This document shows positions 27,221 to 39,640 of a stretch of 64,000 bases of DNA, one piece after another (within the stretch, counting starts at the first letter, position 1; every line of letters starts with the position of its first letter). The stretch covers positions 930,001-994,000 of the forward strand of contig CP004391.1 in NCBI GenBank assembly GCA_000973525.1, written 5' to 3'. This DNA is from Pasteurella multocida subsp. multocida OH4807. GTDB lineage: Bacteria; Pseudomonadota; Gammaproteobacteria; Enterobacterales; Pasteurellaceae. Both the position numbers and the translations under genes were made by a program. The notes under the pieces are model-generated. The model did not search any database. It saw only the letters and a list, made by a program, of their open reading frames with translations, and had not been told where the DNA came from.

Positions 27221-28080
27221 TACTTCCAACCTTTCGTTTTACAAATTAAATCGTAAGCGGCTTGAATTTGTTGCGTTTTTTCTTTTGCCATCTCTAACAT
27301 TTCTTTTGGTAACCCTTTTGCCACTAACTTGTCAGGATGGTTTTCATTCATCAAGCGGCGGTAAGCGCGCTTAACCGTTTGTTGGTCATCACTCGCTGAT
27401 ACACCAAGCACTTGATAAGCATCCTCAACCGTTGGACCAGAATGTGTTTGATACCCACCATAATGTTGCTGATTGTGCTGTTGATAATGGTAATTATCTT
27501 GATACCCTTGTTGATATCCACCACGAGTAAATTGACGTGCGGCAAACTCCATAGCTAACATTTGTTCGAATTGGAAACGGGATAAGCCTAGCTCTTCTGC
27601 CACGACATACAGCACCTCTTTTTCTCGAGGTTCTAACTGTGCATCCGCAAATGCCGCTTGCACTTGCACATGTAAGAACATTCTTAACAAATCTGCACGT
27701 TGACCACAGCCCAATCGAAATTCACGAATCACTTGGCGAAGTGGAAAATCTGTAGCTTTACCACGTGTAAAGGCGTCTTGTGCTAAACGACGATTCATTT
27801 CGTCTAATTGCATTTGTTGCATAAGATGATTCGCAAGCTGAATATCATCCTCTGTCACTCGACCTTTCGCTTTACTTAAATGTCCCAATACTGCAAAAGT
27901 GGTCTGCATAAACAAAGATTGGCGAGTGATCTTACTTTTGAAAAAGCTTGAATTAACCGTACCAAGTTCATACAACTTTTTGTCACCAATATGCCCGAGA
28001 ATCACCCCACAAATTGCACCAAAAAAGCCGCCCAACTTCCAGCCAATAATCAATCCTAAAAATTTGCCAATAAAATTCAT
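27220..28080 (-). CDS. djlA: Co-chaperone DjlA (membrane-anchored J protein)
   Basis: DjlA is a type III membrane J-protein that stimulates DnaK. The 286-residue product has an N-terminal membrane span with Gly-rich GLIIGWKLGGFFGAICGVILG. A TerB-like domain follows (about 50-185), then a Gln/Tyr/His-rich linker (about 190-215). The C-terminal J-domain has the essential HPD in MNENHPDKLV. It is the first gene of the coupled djlA-yjdF-dusC-yjjG cluster, a grouping unlike E. coli, where djlA is near lptD. Confidence 0.94.
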   Translation of the reverse strand: MNFIGKFLGLIIGWKLGGFFGAICGVILGHIGDKKLYELGTVNSSFFKSKITRQSLFMQTTFAVLGHLSKAKGRVTEDDIQLANHLMQQMQLDEMNRRLAQDAFTRGKATDFPLRQVIREFRLGCGQRADLLRMFLHVQVQAAFADAQLEPREKEVLYVVAEELGLSRFQFEQMLAMEFAARQFTRGGYQQGYQDNYHYQQHNQQHYGGYQTHSGPTVEDAYQVLGVSASDDQQTVKRAYRRLMNENHPDKLVAKGLPKEMLEMAKEKTQQIQAAYDLICKTKGWK

Positions 28081-28172
28081 TCTCTCTCCCCTGACTTCAT
28101 CAAAATACGGTTGACTTTTTTACGTTATCGAACAAAGCTTAATATTTCCTTAATGTCACCCGCACTTTTCCC

Positions 28173-28817
28173 TTATTTCACGCCATACTGTTCTCGATAC
28201 ACTCGCATCGCTGGTAAATACTGCTGATACGATGGTTCTTGTTCAATAAATGTCATCAAATCATCGAAATCAATAATCGCCAGAACATGACATTGGTAAT
28301 CTCGTTCAACTTCTTGAATCGCCGATAAATCCCCCTTGCCCTTTTCTTTGCGATTTAATGCAATCATCACCGCACTTAACTTTGCTTGATTTGCAGCAAT
28401 TAATTCCATCGACTCACGAATCGCTGTCCCAGCAGTAATCACATCATCGACCAATAGAATATTGCCTTTTAATCCTGCCCCAATTAACTGACCGCCTTCG
28501 CCATGGTCTTTCGCTTCTTTACGATTAAAACACACGGGCTTATCAAGATGAAAATGATTAAATAGCGCAACAGACACGGTTGTTGCAATCGGGATTCCTT
28601 TATATGCGGGTCCAAAAATGACATCATAATCGACATGACTCGCCTGAATCGCTTTTGCATAAAACTCCCCTAAACGAGCCAGATCAGCGCCAGTGTTAAA
28701 TAACCCTGCATTAAAAAAATACGGGCTAACACGACCTGATTTGAGAGTAAACTCCCCAAATTTTAAGACTTGGCGACTTAACGCAAACTGGATAAATTCA
28801 AATTTATAGGCTTCCAT
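28173..28817 (-). CDS. pyrE: Orotate phosphoribosyltransferase
   Basis: PyrE joins orotate to PRPP in UMP synthesis. The 214-residue protein has the PRPP-binding motif [17 protein letters not shown], the catalytic loop [14 protein letters not shown] and the [10 protein letters not shown] strand. It follows rph by 11 bp, the conserved rph-pyrE order. In E. coli, pyrE is controlled by attenuation after rph; no clear attenuator fits in the short gap here, so control must differ. Confidence 0.95.
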   Translation of the reverse strand: MEAYKFEFIQFALSRQVLKFGEFTLKSGRVSPYFFNAGLFNTGADLARLGEFYAKAIQASHVDYDVIFGPAYKGIPIATTVSVALFNHFHLDKPVCFNRKEAKDHGEGGQLIGAGLKGNILLVDDVITAGTAIRESMELIAANQAKLSAVMIALNRKEKGKGDLSAIQEVERDYQCHVLAIIDFDDLMTFIEQEPSYQQYLPAMRVYREQYGVK

Positions 28818-28828
28818 TCATGTACACC

Positions 28829-29545
28829 TTATTTTGCTAATGCCTGACGTTGCGCATTAAAAATCACTTCACAACCTTGTTTTGCTAGAGATAATAACGT
28901 AAGGAGTTCATCATGACTGAATGGTTCACCTTCTGCAGTTCCTTGTACTTCAATCATTCTGCCATCTTCCATCATCACGACATTCATATCGGTTTCTGCT
29001 GCCGAATCTTCAACATATTCTAAGTCACAGACGGCTTCCCCATTGACAATCCCCACTGAAATTGCTGCGACTAATCCTTTAATCGGATTGGTTTTCAACG
29101 TACCATTTTCAATGAGCGTATGAATCGCATCACATAATGCCACACATGCTCCAGTAATCGACGCTGTACGGGTTCCACCATCCGCTTGGATCACATCACA
29201 ATCCAGAGTAATTGAACGTTCACCCAATGCTTCTAAATCCACCATCGCACGTAACGAACGCGCAATGAGACGCTGAATTTCCATTGTACGTCCGCTCTGT
29301 TTTCCTTTTGCCGCTTCACGTTGCATACGGCTATGCGTTGAACGCGGTAACATACCGTATTCCGCGGTGACCCAACCTTGATTTTGACCTTTTAAAAAGC
29401 GAGGCACAGATTCTTCTACCGTAGCGGTACATAATACTTTTGTGTCTCCAAATTCAACTAATACCGCCCCTTCAGCATGTTTTGTGTAATGACGCGTAAT
29501 ATGAATTGGACGAGGGTGATGATTGGCACGATCATTTGGACGCAT
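28829..29545 (-). CDS. rph: Ribonuclease PH
   Basis: RNase PH is a phosphorolytic 3'-5' exonuclease that trims tRNA and other RNAs. The 238-residue length is full, so this copy is not the truncated form of laboratory E. coli K-12. It begins [29 protein letters not shown]. It contains [23 protein letters not shown], the phosphate-site TRTASITGA and the C-terminal ...[12 protein letters not shown]. It is divergent from yicC, as in enterobacteria. Confidence 0.96.
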   Translation of the reverse strand: MRPNDRANHHPRPIHITRHYTKHAEGAVLVEFGDTKVLCTATVEESVPRFLKGQNQGWVTAEYGMLPRSTHSRMQREAAKGKQSGRTMEIQRLIARSLRAMVDLEALGERSITLDCDVIQADGGTRTASITGACVALCDAIHTLIENGTLKTNPIKGLVAAISVGIVNGEAVCDLEYVEDSAAETDMNVVMMEDGRMIEVQGTAEGEPFSHDELLTLLSLAKQGCEVIFNAQRQALAK

Positions 29546-29680
29546 AAAATTATTCCTTACTTATTCACGATTCTGATAAAAAATTCGTGCTATTTTAGCA
29601 TGCAAACTGACAGAAACGAAATTTACCAGTACAATAGCTGAGTTTAACCGTTCATCTTTTCGTAACACTAAGGAATCCAC

Positions 29681-30544
29681 ATGATTTATAGTATGACTGC
29701 CTTCGCACGCATTGAAATTAAACAAGAATGGGGCGATGCTGTATGGGAAATTCGTTCAGTCAATCAACGCTATCTCGAGACGTTTTTCCGATTACCTGAA
29801 CAATTTCGTGGTTTAGAAAATACATTACGTGAAAAACTACGCCACCATCTTACTCGTGGCAAAATTGAATGTAGCTTACGAATCGATAACAAAAAACAAA
29901 CTGTAACAGAATTAAATTTAAACAAGGCTCTTGCACAGCAGGTTATTCAATCATTACAGTGGATTAAGCAACAAGCTGGTGAAGGTGAAATTAGCCTAAA
30001 TGAGGTATTACGTTATCCTGGCGTGATAGAAACACCAGAGCAGGACCTAGACCAAATCAGCCAACAATTATTAAATGCTTTTGATACGTTATTGGTAGAT
30101 TTTATCGCTATGCGTGCAAGAGAAGGGGAAAAATTAGAAGCGTTAATCCAGCAGCGCTTAGATGCCATTTCTATCGAAGCGGAAAACGTGCGCGCAATGA
30201 TGCCAGAAATTTTACAATGGCAACGTGACCGCTTACTCCAACGCTTCGAGGAAATTAATTTACAAGCCGACTCGCAACGTCTTGAACAAGAAATGGTTCT
30301 GATGGCACAACGTGTAGATGTCGCTGAAGAGTTAGATCGTCTACAACTGCATGTCAAAGAAACGCAATCTATTTTGAAAAAAGGGGGAGCGGTTGGTCGT
30401 AAATTAGACTTTATGATGCAAGAATTAAATCGCGAATCGAATACGCTTGCATCAAAATCAATTAATGCGGAGGTCACCAATTCTGCGGTTGAATTAAAAG
30501 TATTAATTGAACAAATGCGTGAACAAATTCAAAACTTAGAGTAA
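29681..30544 (+). CDS. yicC: YicC family endoribonuclease
   Basis: YicC-family proteins (UPF0701) have been described as endoribonucleases that affect small-RNA turnover. The 287-residue product starts MIYSMTAFARIEI, the family signature. It has long helical middle regions and ends with the DUF1732 core (KLDFMMQELNRESNTLASKS...VELKVLIEQMREQIQNLE). It is divergent from rph and is followed by ygfZ after 11 bp. Confidence 0.93.
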   Translation: MIYSMTAFARIEIKQEWGDAVWEIRSVNQRYLETFFRLPEQFRGLENTLREKLRHHLTRGKIECSLRIDNKKQTVTELNLNKALAQQVIQSLQWIKQQAGEGEISLNEVLRYPGVIETPEQDLDQISQQLLNAFDTLLVDFIAMRAREGEKLEALIQQRLDAISIEAENVRAMMPEILQWQRDRLLQRFEEINLQADSQRLEQEMVLMAQRVDVAEELDRLQLHVKETQSILKKGGAVGRKLDFMMQELNRESNTLASKSINAEVTNSAVELKVLIEQMREQIQNLE

Positions 30545-30555
30545 GGAAAAAGGAT

Positions 30556-31440
30556 ATGACTTATTCATTATTAACTGCTACGCAAGAAATCATTGCGTGC
30601 AATTTACAACAATATACCCTCATTGAAATTAAAGGCGATGACGCTGAAAAATTTCTACAAGGTCAATTAACATGTGATGTAAGCCTGCTTGCTGAAGGGG
30701 AATCGACACTGGCTGCACATTGTGATCCTAAAGGGAAAATGACTGCGTTATTCCGTTTAATTCGTACTGAAACACAGTGTTTCTATCTTCTTGTGAAAAA
30801 ATCACTGATGCCTACCGCTTTAGCACAATTAAAAAAATATGCCGTTTTTTCAAAAGTCACCTTTACAGAACTTGATTGGCAAATTATTGGTTTAGCTGGA
30901 GAACAAATGCTCAAAGCCAGTGATGAAATCGTGGCTAAAATCCGCATTAACATCGGCAGTCAGCAACCGCGTGTCATTTTAATCCATCCAACGACATTGG
31001 ATATTTCTACGAATGCTGCCCATGTTGTATGGGACTTATTGGATATTCAAGATGGGATCCCGTTATTAAGTGCTGAAACACAAGGTGAATTTATTCCTCA
31101 AGCATTGAATCTGCAATGTTTAGAAAACGCGATTTCTTTCCAAAAAGGATGCTATATCGGTCAGGAAATTGTTGCTCGTGCAAAATACCGAGGCGCCAAT
31201 AAACGCGCTATGTTTACTTTTGTTGCCGCAAGCCAAACACACCCTATTGTGAATAGTGAAATTGAAATGCAGTTAGAAACAAACTGGCGTAAAACAGGCA
31301 CGATTATTAGTGCGGTCAATTTAGACAATGTTTTATGGTTACAAGTTGTTTTAACTAATCCAATTGAAAATGGCACACCATTTAGATTAGCCGATAACAC
31401 TGAACTGACTTTGCATCCGTTACCTTATGCATTAGTTTAA
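30556..31440 (+). CDS. ygfZ: Folate-binding iron-sulfur maintenance protein YgfZ
   Basis: YgfZ is a tetrahydrofolate-binding protein needed for the activity of certain iron-sulfur enzymes, including MiaB. The 294-residue protein contains the invariant KGCYxGQE motif (QKGCYIGQEIVAR, about 196-208) with its key Cys. It also has GCVT-like regions KFLQGQLTCDV and DPKGKM. It follows yicC on the same strand. A bidirectional terminator separates it from brnQ. Confidence 0.93.
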   Translation: MTYSLLTATQEIIACNLQQYTLIEIKGDDAEKFLQGQLTCDVSLLAEGESTLAAHCDPKGKMTALFRLIRTETQCFYLLVKKSLMPTALAQLKKYAVFSKVTFTELDWQIIGLAGEQMLKASDEIVAKIRINIGSQQPRVILIHPTTLDISTNAAHVVWDLLDIQDGIPLLSAETQGEFIPQALNLQCLENAISFQKGCYIGQEIVARAKYRGANKRAMFTFVAASQTHPIVNSEIEMQLETNWRKTGTIISAVNLDNVLWLQVVLTNPIENGTPFRLADNTELTLHPLPYALV

Positions 31441-31460
31441 ACTTCGTGTCATCCGATCCC

Positions 31461-31496
31461 ATAAAAAAAGCAGACTAATCAGTCTGCTTTTTTATG
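31461..31496. terminator. Bidirectional terminator between ygfZ and brnQ
   Basis: AAAAAGCAGACT and AGTCTGCTTTTT form a long stem around AATC (31477-31480), extended by flanking A and T runs. It serves both converging genes. Confidence 0.92.
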
Positions 31497-31507
31497 ATGT
31501 TAAAAAA

Positions 31508-32821
31508 TTACTTCGTTGCCACGTTATCAAGCCTTTTGTTTGGTATTAATTTTGCAATAATCAATCCCACCACACAGCCTAAAATCGCAAACGGTAACCA
31601 CTCCATTGAATAAGCTTTAAGTGGTAAAGTCGTCACTAATTCAGCCCCCATTACAGAAAGGATAGAAATTACAGTTACCAGTACAATTGACGTCCCTTTT
31701 GCTAATCTTGGTAATGGCATCACTAAATTAACTAACAACAATAACATCGCTGTCATTGAAATTGGATACAAGACTAAAAGTACTGGAACAGACTTGCTGA
31801 TCACCGCATTTAGGCCTTGGTTGGCTAAACCAAATCCAATTAAAGTAAATAAAATGGCGTAATTACGATAAGAAATCGCAGGGAAAATACTGTTGAAGTA
31901 AGATGAAGTTGCGACAACTAGACCAATTGCAGTCGTCAAACACGCAAGCGTAACAATTAAACCGAGTAAGCTACGACCTAACTCACCAAAGGATTGTGCC
32001 GTGGCTTCATTTAAAATAAATACGCCTAAGTTCTGACCTTTCGCACTGACATCTGCAAGCGTTTGTGCCGTTAATGGCATATTGTTTCCAATCCAACCAA
32101 TTGCAATATAAATGAAAGCTAAGGCGACCGCCGCCACAATGCTAGCTAATGTTGCCTGTTTAATAAAACTACTGTTTTTATCACTTTTCGCACGAATTGC
32201 ATTCATCACAACGACAGAAAACGCAAAAGAAGCCAAAACATCCATCGTTTGATAACCCTCAATAAAACCCGTGATCAATGGGTTTTGCATCGTATCTAAT
32301 GTGTTCACATTTTCATCACCTAATAAGATACTTGCCATGCGAACAACCAATGCAATAATTGCCACTAAAAGTACGGGAGTCAAAATCGCACCAATACGAT
32401 CAACCATTTTCGTTGGATTTAAACTGACCCATAATGTGATACCGAAATACACCAGAGTGAAAAAGAATAGTGCAATCGTATCTGTTCCGCCAATAAACGG
32501 AATCACCGCCATATCAAATGCGGTTGCAGCCGTACGTGGAATAGCAAAGAAAGGACCAATGGTTAAATAAATAGCACTAAGTAATAAAATCGAAATCCAC
32601 GGATGAATATCTTCCAATGCCTTTTTATACCCGCCTTCATAACGCGTAGCAACCAAAATCCCTAATAACGGTAAGCCAACCCCTGTTGCCACGAAACCAA
32701 TAATTGCAGACCAAAAGCCAACACCGCTTTCAAAACCTAACTTAGGTGGAAAAATTAAGTTTCCTGCTCCAAAAAAGATGGCGAACAACATAAAGCCAAC
32801 TACAAATGTATTTTTATTCAT
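31508..32821 (-). CDS. brnQ: Branched-chain amino acid transporter BrnQ
   Basis: BrnQ is an inner-membrane, cation-coupled importer of Leu, Ile and Val. The 437-residue protein has about twelve membrane segments. The N-terminus FVVGFMLFAIFFGAGNLIFPP is the LIVCS family signature. ATG 32821 follows GAGG at about 7 bases and is chosen over a TTG at 32833. It is divergent from pyrG. A Lys/Arg-rich C-terminal tail is cytoplasmic. Confidence 0.94.
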   Translation of the reverse strand: MNKNTFVVGFMLFAIFFGAGNLIFPPKLGFESGVGFWSAIIGFVATGVGLPLLGILVATRYEGGYKKALEDIHPWISILLLSAIYLTIGPFFAIPRTAATAFDMAVIPFIGGTDTIALFFFTLVYFGITLWVSLNPTKMVDRIGAILTPVLLVAIIALVVRMASILLGDENVNTLDTMQNPLITGFIEGYQTMDVLASFAFSVVVMNAIRAKSDKNSSFIKQATLASIVAAVALAFIYIAIGWIGNNMPLTAQTLADVSAKGQNLGVFILNEATAQSFGELGRSLLGLIVTLACLTTAIGLVVATSSYFNSIFPAISYRNYAILFTLIGFGLANQGLNAVISKSVPVLLVLYPISMTAMLLLLVNLVMPLPRLAKGTSIVLVTVISILSVMGAELVTTLPLKAYSMEWLPFAILGCVVGLIIAKLIPNKRLDNVATK

Positions 32822-34771
<1,950 letters not shown>

Positions 34772-34776
34772 CGACT

Positions 34777-34804
34777 ATCCCCGCATTTAGCGGGGATTTT
34801 TTTA
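34777..34804 (+). terminator. Intrinsic terminator of pyrG
   Basis: ATCCCCGC (34777-34784) pairs with GCGGGGAT (34790-34797) around ATTTA, followed by eight or so T. Confidence 0.93.
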
Positions 34805-34941
34805 TTCTTGCTCACGCCAATTCACTATTCAAAAAATCATCAAGTACGGGGCAATTTGAGCACATTTTTTATACTTAAAAAACTAGATGTAAATCAATTA
34901 ATCCGCATTTTTCAGAAGACAAATGGCCTGAATTATTTTAA

Positions 34942-36294
<1,353 letters not shown>

Positions 36295-36318
36295 TTCACT
36301 GATAAAATCGTAAAAAAG

Positions 36319-36349
36319 AACACCGCACTTTTCAGTGCGGTGTTTTTTT
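36319..36349 (+). terminator. Terminator of eno built from an uptake-signal inverted pair
   Basis: AACACCGCACT (36319-36329) pairs with AGTGCGGTGTT (36334-36344) around TTTC, then a T run. Both arms carry the ACCGCACT/AGTGCGGT uptake core. Confidence 0.93.
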
Positions 36350-36738
36350 GCCTACTCGCATCACATTCCTTGTGTTACTTCATCCGATTTTTTCAATAAA
36401 GATAGGCAAAAACGCGTGGTATTCCCTTCTCTTGTCTGTCCTTTATAAACGTGAGAAAGAAACCAATCTATTCATTTTCTCAAAAGTATCTCATGTTTTA
36501 CTGTTCTAAAAGACCATCAAATTAACGTCTTGGATAGTACAATAAAAAAACCGAAATTGTATATTTTCAAAACACCGGGAAATGTTTTCATGTCTATCTT
36601 TATCGGTTCACTTTACATTTCAAGCGGGCGCAAATTCTATCCTATTATCTGATAAAATCAACCCACCCTAGACAAAAGACATACAAAAAAGAAGGAATTA
36701 ATAAAAGGTACGATGAGTTGAGATTAAAACTAAATCAG
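36350..36738. other. Gene-free region between eno and yqgF
   Basis: This 389-bp AT-rich stretch has no supported protein gene. On the minus strand it contains a promoter-like pair and a possible terminator (listed as a candidate small RNA). The rest shows no repeat, tRNA or recognisable gene remnant. Confidence 0.5.
36543..36661 (-). ncRNA. Low-confidence candidate small RNA downstream of yqgF
   Basis: On the minus strand TTGATT (36656-36661) and TAGAAT (36634-36639) are separated by 16 bases, a plausible promoter. About 75 bases downstream come ACCGA...TCGGT pairing and a run of seven T (36544-36550), with an inner AAAACA/TGTTTT helix. An 85-nt transcript would result. The terminal stem encloses a long loop, so the terminator is imperfect. 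It may simply be the yqgF operon terminator. Confidence 0.25.
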
Positions 36739-37155
36739 CTATAGTTTAGTTTCAAACCAACTCTCTAAAATCAGGCATGCTGAGATCCCATCAACTTTAC
36801 TTTTATTCAATGCTTTATAGCCACCACGTGCAAAAATCTCAGCACGCGCTTCTATCGTTGTCAAACGTTCATCATGTAATTCCACGGTTATCCCAAAACG
36901 ACCATGTAAACGATTCGCGAATTTTCTTGCTCGTTCAGTCAATTCTTGTTCGGTACCATCCATATTCAGAGGCAAGCCAACCACAAGCACATCAGGTTTC
37001 CAATCTAGAAGGCATTTTCCTATCATTTCCCAATTTGGTACACCCTCTTGCGCTTTAAATGCAGGCAGGACTTGGGCAGTCCCCGTAATACTCTGCCCTA
37101 CCGCGCATCCAATACTTTTTGTGCCAAAATCAAAGGCTAATACGGTGATACCCAT
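36739..37155 (-). CDS. yqgF: Putative pre-16S rRNA nuclease YqgF (RuvX)
   Basis: YqgF/RuvX is an RNase H-fold nuclease implicated in maturing the 5' end of 16S rRNA. ATG 37155 gives 138 residues, the E. coli length, and overlaps the yqgE stop (TAATG). The motifs [15 protein letters not shown] (catalytic Asp), [13 protein letters not shown] and [11 protein letters not shown] (second acidic site) are visible. The usual third Asp is in [11 protein letters not shown]. It is the last gene of rsmE-yqgE-yqgF. Confidence 0.94.
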   Translation of the reverse strand: MGITVLAFDFGTKSIGCAVGQSITGTAQVLPAFKAQEGVPNWEMIGKCLLDWKPDVLVVGLPLNMDGTEQELTERARKFANRLHGRFGITVELHDERLTTIEARAEIFARGGYKALNKSKVDGISACLILESWFETKL

Positions 37156-37712
37156 TAACAATGCCCTGCCTGATAAGCAAAATTATGATGTTGAATACCA
37201 AGTAACAAATTGGCTTCTACCCAACGTTCTTCATACGGTACATCAAATAAAATGCGATTGTTGGCGGGTACAACAAGCCAGTCGTTATTTGCAATTTCCT
37301 CTTCTAACTGATTAGGTGTCCAGCTCGCACACCCTAACGCGACCAAATATTTTTCTGGCGCATTTTTTGTCCCAAATGTATCAATAATATCTGCTGAAGT
37401 CGTCAGCGTTAATTGATCTGTCACTTTATAACTGTGCTTGAAATCTTGTGTTGTTTTGGTATGCAAAATGAATCCACGTTCGATATTTACAGGTCCTCCT
37501 GCCAACACTAAATCGTCACCATACGTGCGGTCTGTTTTCATCATAAAATTCATTTTTGCACATAGTTCTGCGATACTTAAATCCGTCGGTTGATTCAGGA
37601 CTAACCCCATTGTACCTTGTGGATTATGTTCGCAAATATACACAACAGAACGAGAAAAATAGTCGTCATTCAGTTGTGGCATAGCAATGAGGAAATGATC
37701 TTGTAGTTCCAT
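37155..37712 (-). CDS. yqgE: YqgE/AlgH family protein
   Basis: This 185-residue cytoplasmic protein belongs to UPF0301 (YqgE/AlgH). It starts [29 protein letters not shown] and contains [12 protein letters not shown] and [20 protein letters not shown], all family hallmarks. Its molecular role is unknown. Its stop overlaps the yqgF start and it lies 11 bp after rsmE, the conserved order in gamma-proteobacteria. Confidence 0.93.
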   Translation of the reverse strand: MELQDHFLIAMPQLNDDYFSRSVVYICEHNPQGTMGLVLNQPTDLSIAELCAKMNFMMKTDRTYGDDLVLAGGPVNIERGFILHTKTTQDFKHSYKVTDQLTLTTSADIIDTFGTKNAPEKYLVALGCASWTPNQLEEEIANNDWLVVPANNRILFDVPYEERWVEANLLLGIQHHNFAYQAGHC

Positions 37713-37723
37713 AATGCACTCTC

Positions 37724-38458
37724 CTAACCTAAATCACCAAAACACAATTGCAACGCAGTAATCGCGGCTAATCCTGCTGTTTCAGTGCGTAATACACGCT
37801 TTCCTAATAAAATTTCAGTAAATCCTTGTTGTTCTGTCTGGGCAATCTCTTGTGGCGACAACCCCCCTTCAGAACCGATTAATAAACGCACACCTTCCGA
37901 TTGAATGGGCGGTAAGGTACGAATAGAATATTGGGCTCGTGGATGTAAATTCAACTTCAATGCACCATCTTTTTCTGCACACCAATCCTGTAATTTCATC
38001 ATGGGGCGAATTTCAGGAATGACATTACGTCCACATTGCTCACAAGCCGCAATCGCAATTTTTTGCCATTGTTGGATCTTTTTATCCATTCGATCCGCAT
38101 CCAATTTGACGCCACAACGTTCTGACCATAAAGGTGTAATCACATTTACCCCCAGTTCAACAGATTTCTGAATAGTAAACTCCATTCGCTCACCGCGTGA
38201 AATGACTTGTCCTAAATGAATTTTCAATGGACTCTCACGATCTAGCCACTGCTGATTTAAAATGTGTACCTCAATGGTTCTTTTGCTGACTTGGGTAATC
38301 ACAGCGGTATAAATATGATTACTGCCATCAAATAACTCAATTTGCTCTCCGACCTGCATACGCAGTACTCGACCAACATGATTTGCCGCGTCTTCGCTTA
38401 GTGTACAATGCGTGAGCTGCTGTAAAGATGTAGGGTGATAAATTCTCGGTATTCTCAT
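37724..38458 (-). CDS. rsmE: 16S rRNA m3U1498 methyltransferase RsmE
   Basis: RsmE is a SPOUT-class enzyme that methylates U1498 in 16S rRNA. The 244-residue protein has an N-terminal PUA-like domain beginning [12 protein letters not shown]. The C-terminal SPOUT knot follows, with the SAM-binding [14 protein letters not shown] and [19 protein letters not shown] motifs. It begins the rsmE-yqgE-yqgF cluster. Confidence 0.95.
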   Translation of the reverse strand: MRIPRIYHPTSLQQLTHCTLSEDAANHVGRVLRMQVGEQIELFDGSNHIYTAVITQVSKRTIEVHILNQQWLDRESPLKIHLGQVISRGERMEFTIQKSVELGVNVITPLWSERCGVKLDADRMDKKIQQWQKIAIAACEQCGRNVIPEIRPMMKLQDWCAEKDGALKLNLHPRAQYSIRTLPPIQSEGVRLLIGSEGGLSPQEIAQTEQQGFTEILLGKRVLRTETAGLAAITALQLCFGDLG

Positions 38459-38646
38459 AATCTTGATTCACAATTCTTTTAACACATATCATATCAGAAA
38501 AGACGGATTTCAGAGAGTAATCCCGCTCGAACCGCTAAGATTATTCACTTCTATTTGAAAATATTTCAATGTAAACACAATTTATCCAAGATAAAGAAAA
38601 GATATAATGGTTCACAATAACATCGACAAAGAAAAGAGAGGACAAG

Positions 38647-39522
38647 ATGAAAAATGTCGCAAAGGTTCACAGTGCACCAGAAAAACATTGGGTAGGTAAT
38701 GGATTCCATGTCCACTCCATGTTTACTTATCAAGATAAAGATAAAAATATCGATCCATTTTTATTAATGGATTATAACCCTCCTCGTTATTTCGATGGTG
38801 GGCGTAGTCAAGATTTTCGTGGCGTAGGTGAACATCCTCACCGAGGTTTCGAAACTGTCACCATTGCTTATCAAGGTGAAGTTCAACATGCCGATTCTGC
38901 TGGTGGAGGCGGAATTATTGGAACAGGCGATGTACAATGGATGACTGCTGGCTCGGGCGTCATGCATGAAGAATTTCATTCAGAAAACTTCTCTAAAGAA
39001 GGCGGTATGTTTGAAATGGTGCAATTATGGGTCAATTTACCTACAAAATACAAAATGACATCACCCAAATATCAAGCGATTAAATCGGCAGATATTCCCG
39101 TGGTCGAATTAGATAATCATGCGGGTTCTGCTCGCATTATTGCAGGTGAGTTCAATCACACCAATGGTGCTGCTAGCACCTTCAGCCCGATTAATATGTG
39201 GGATGTAAAAATGAATGCCAGTAAAGCGCATACATTTTGGGTGCCTGAAAGCCATAACCTCATCATTCTGGTCTTGGATGGCACCTTGCAAATCAATAGT
39301 AGAGACATTGCTCGTCGAGGTGAATTAGTGACCTTCGAAAAAGGAGGAGAAAATGTGCATATCGAAGCAAACAATGAGGTGAAATTGCTCATTTTGACTG
39401 GTGAACCATTAAATGAACCCATTGTAGGTTATGGACCATTCGTGATGAATACTCGAGACGAAATCCTACAAGCAATGCATGATGTACAACGTGGTCAATT
39501 TGGCAAAATTCACACGATGTAA
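38647..39522 (+). CDS. Pirin family protein
   Basis: This is a 291-residue bicupin. The N-terminal cupin carries the pirin metal motifs: GEHPHRGFETVTI (two His), GVMHEEFH (His and Glu) and the signature QWMTAGSGVMHEE. The C-terminal cupin (about 170-285) is degenerate. Family members have been reported as quercetinases or redox-sensitive regulators, but the function here is unknown. An AGAGG Shine-Dalgarno precedes the ATG, and a TATAAT lies about 40 bp upstream. It is followed by a terminator with an uptake-signal pair. Confidence 0.9.
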   Translation: MKNVAKVHSAPEKHWVGNGFHVHSMFTYQDKDKNIDPFLLMDYNPPRYFDGGRSQDFRGVGEHPHRGFETVTIAYQGEVQHADSAGGGGIIGTGDVQWMTAGSGVMHEEFHSENFSKEGGMFEMVQLWVNLPTKYKMTSPKYQAIKSADIPVVELDNHAGSARIIAGEFNHTNGAASTFSPINMWDVKMNASKAHTFWVPESHNLIILVLDGTLQINSRDIARRGELVTFEKGGENVHIEANNEVKLLILTGEPLNEPIVGYGPFVMNTRDEILQAMHDVQRGQFGKIHTM

Positions 39523-39528
39523 TCGTTA

Positions 39529-39560
39529 AAAAGTGCGGTCTCTTCCACCGCACTTTTCTT
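39529..39560 (+). terminator. Terminator of the pirin gene built from an uptake-signal pair
   Basis: AAAAGTGCGGT (39529-39539) pairs with ACCGCACTTTT (39547-39557) around a 7-base loop, followed by T-rich sequence. Both arms contain the full 9-base uptake signal. Confidence 0.9.
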
Positions 39561-39640
39561 CCTTGCTCCTATCCCTCCTTCAAAAAATAAATGACAAAGA
39601 GTAAAAAGAACGCGTAAAAATCTGTTAAAATACACACGAT

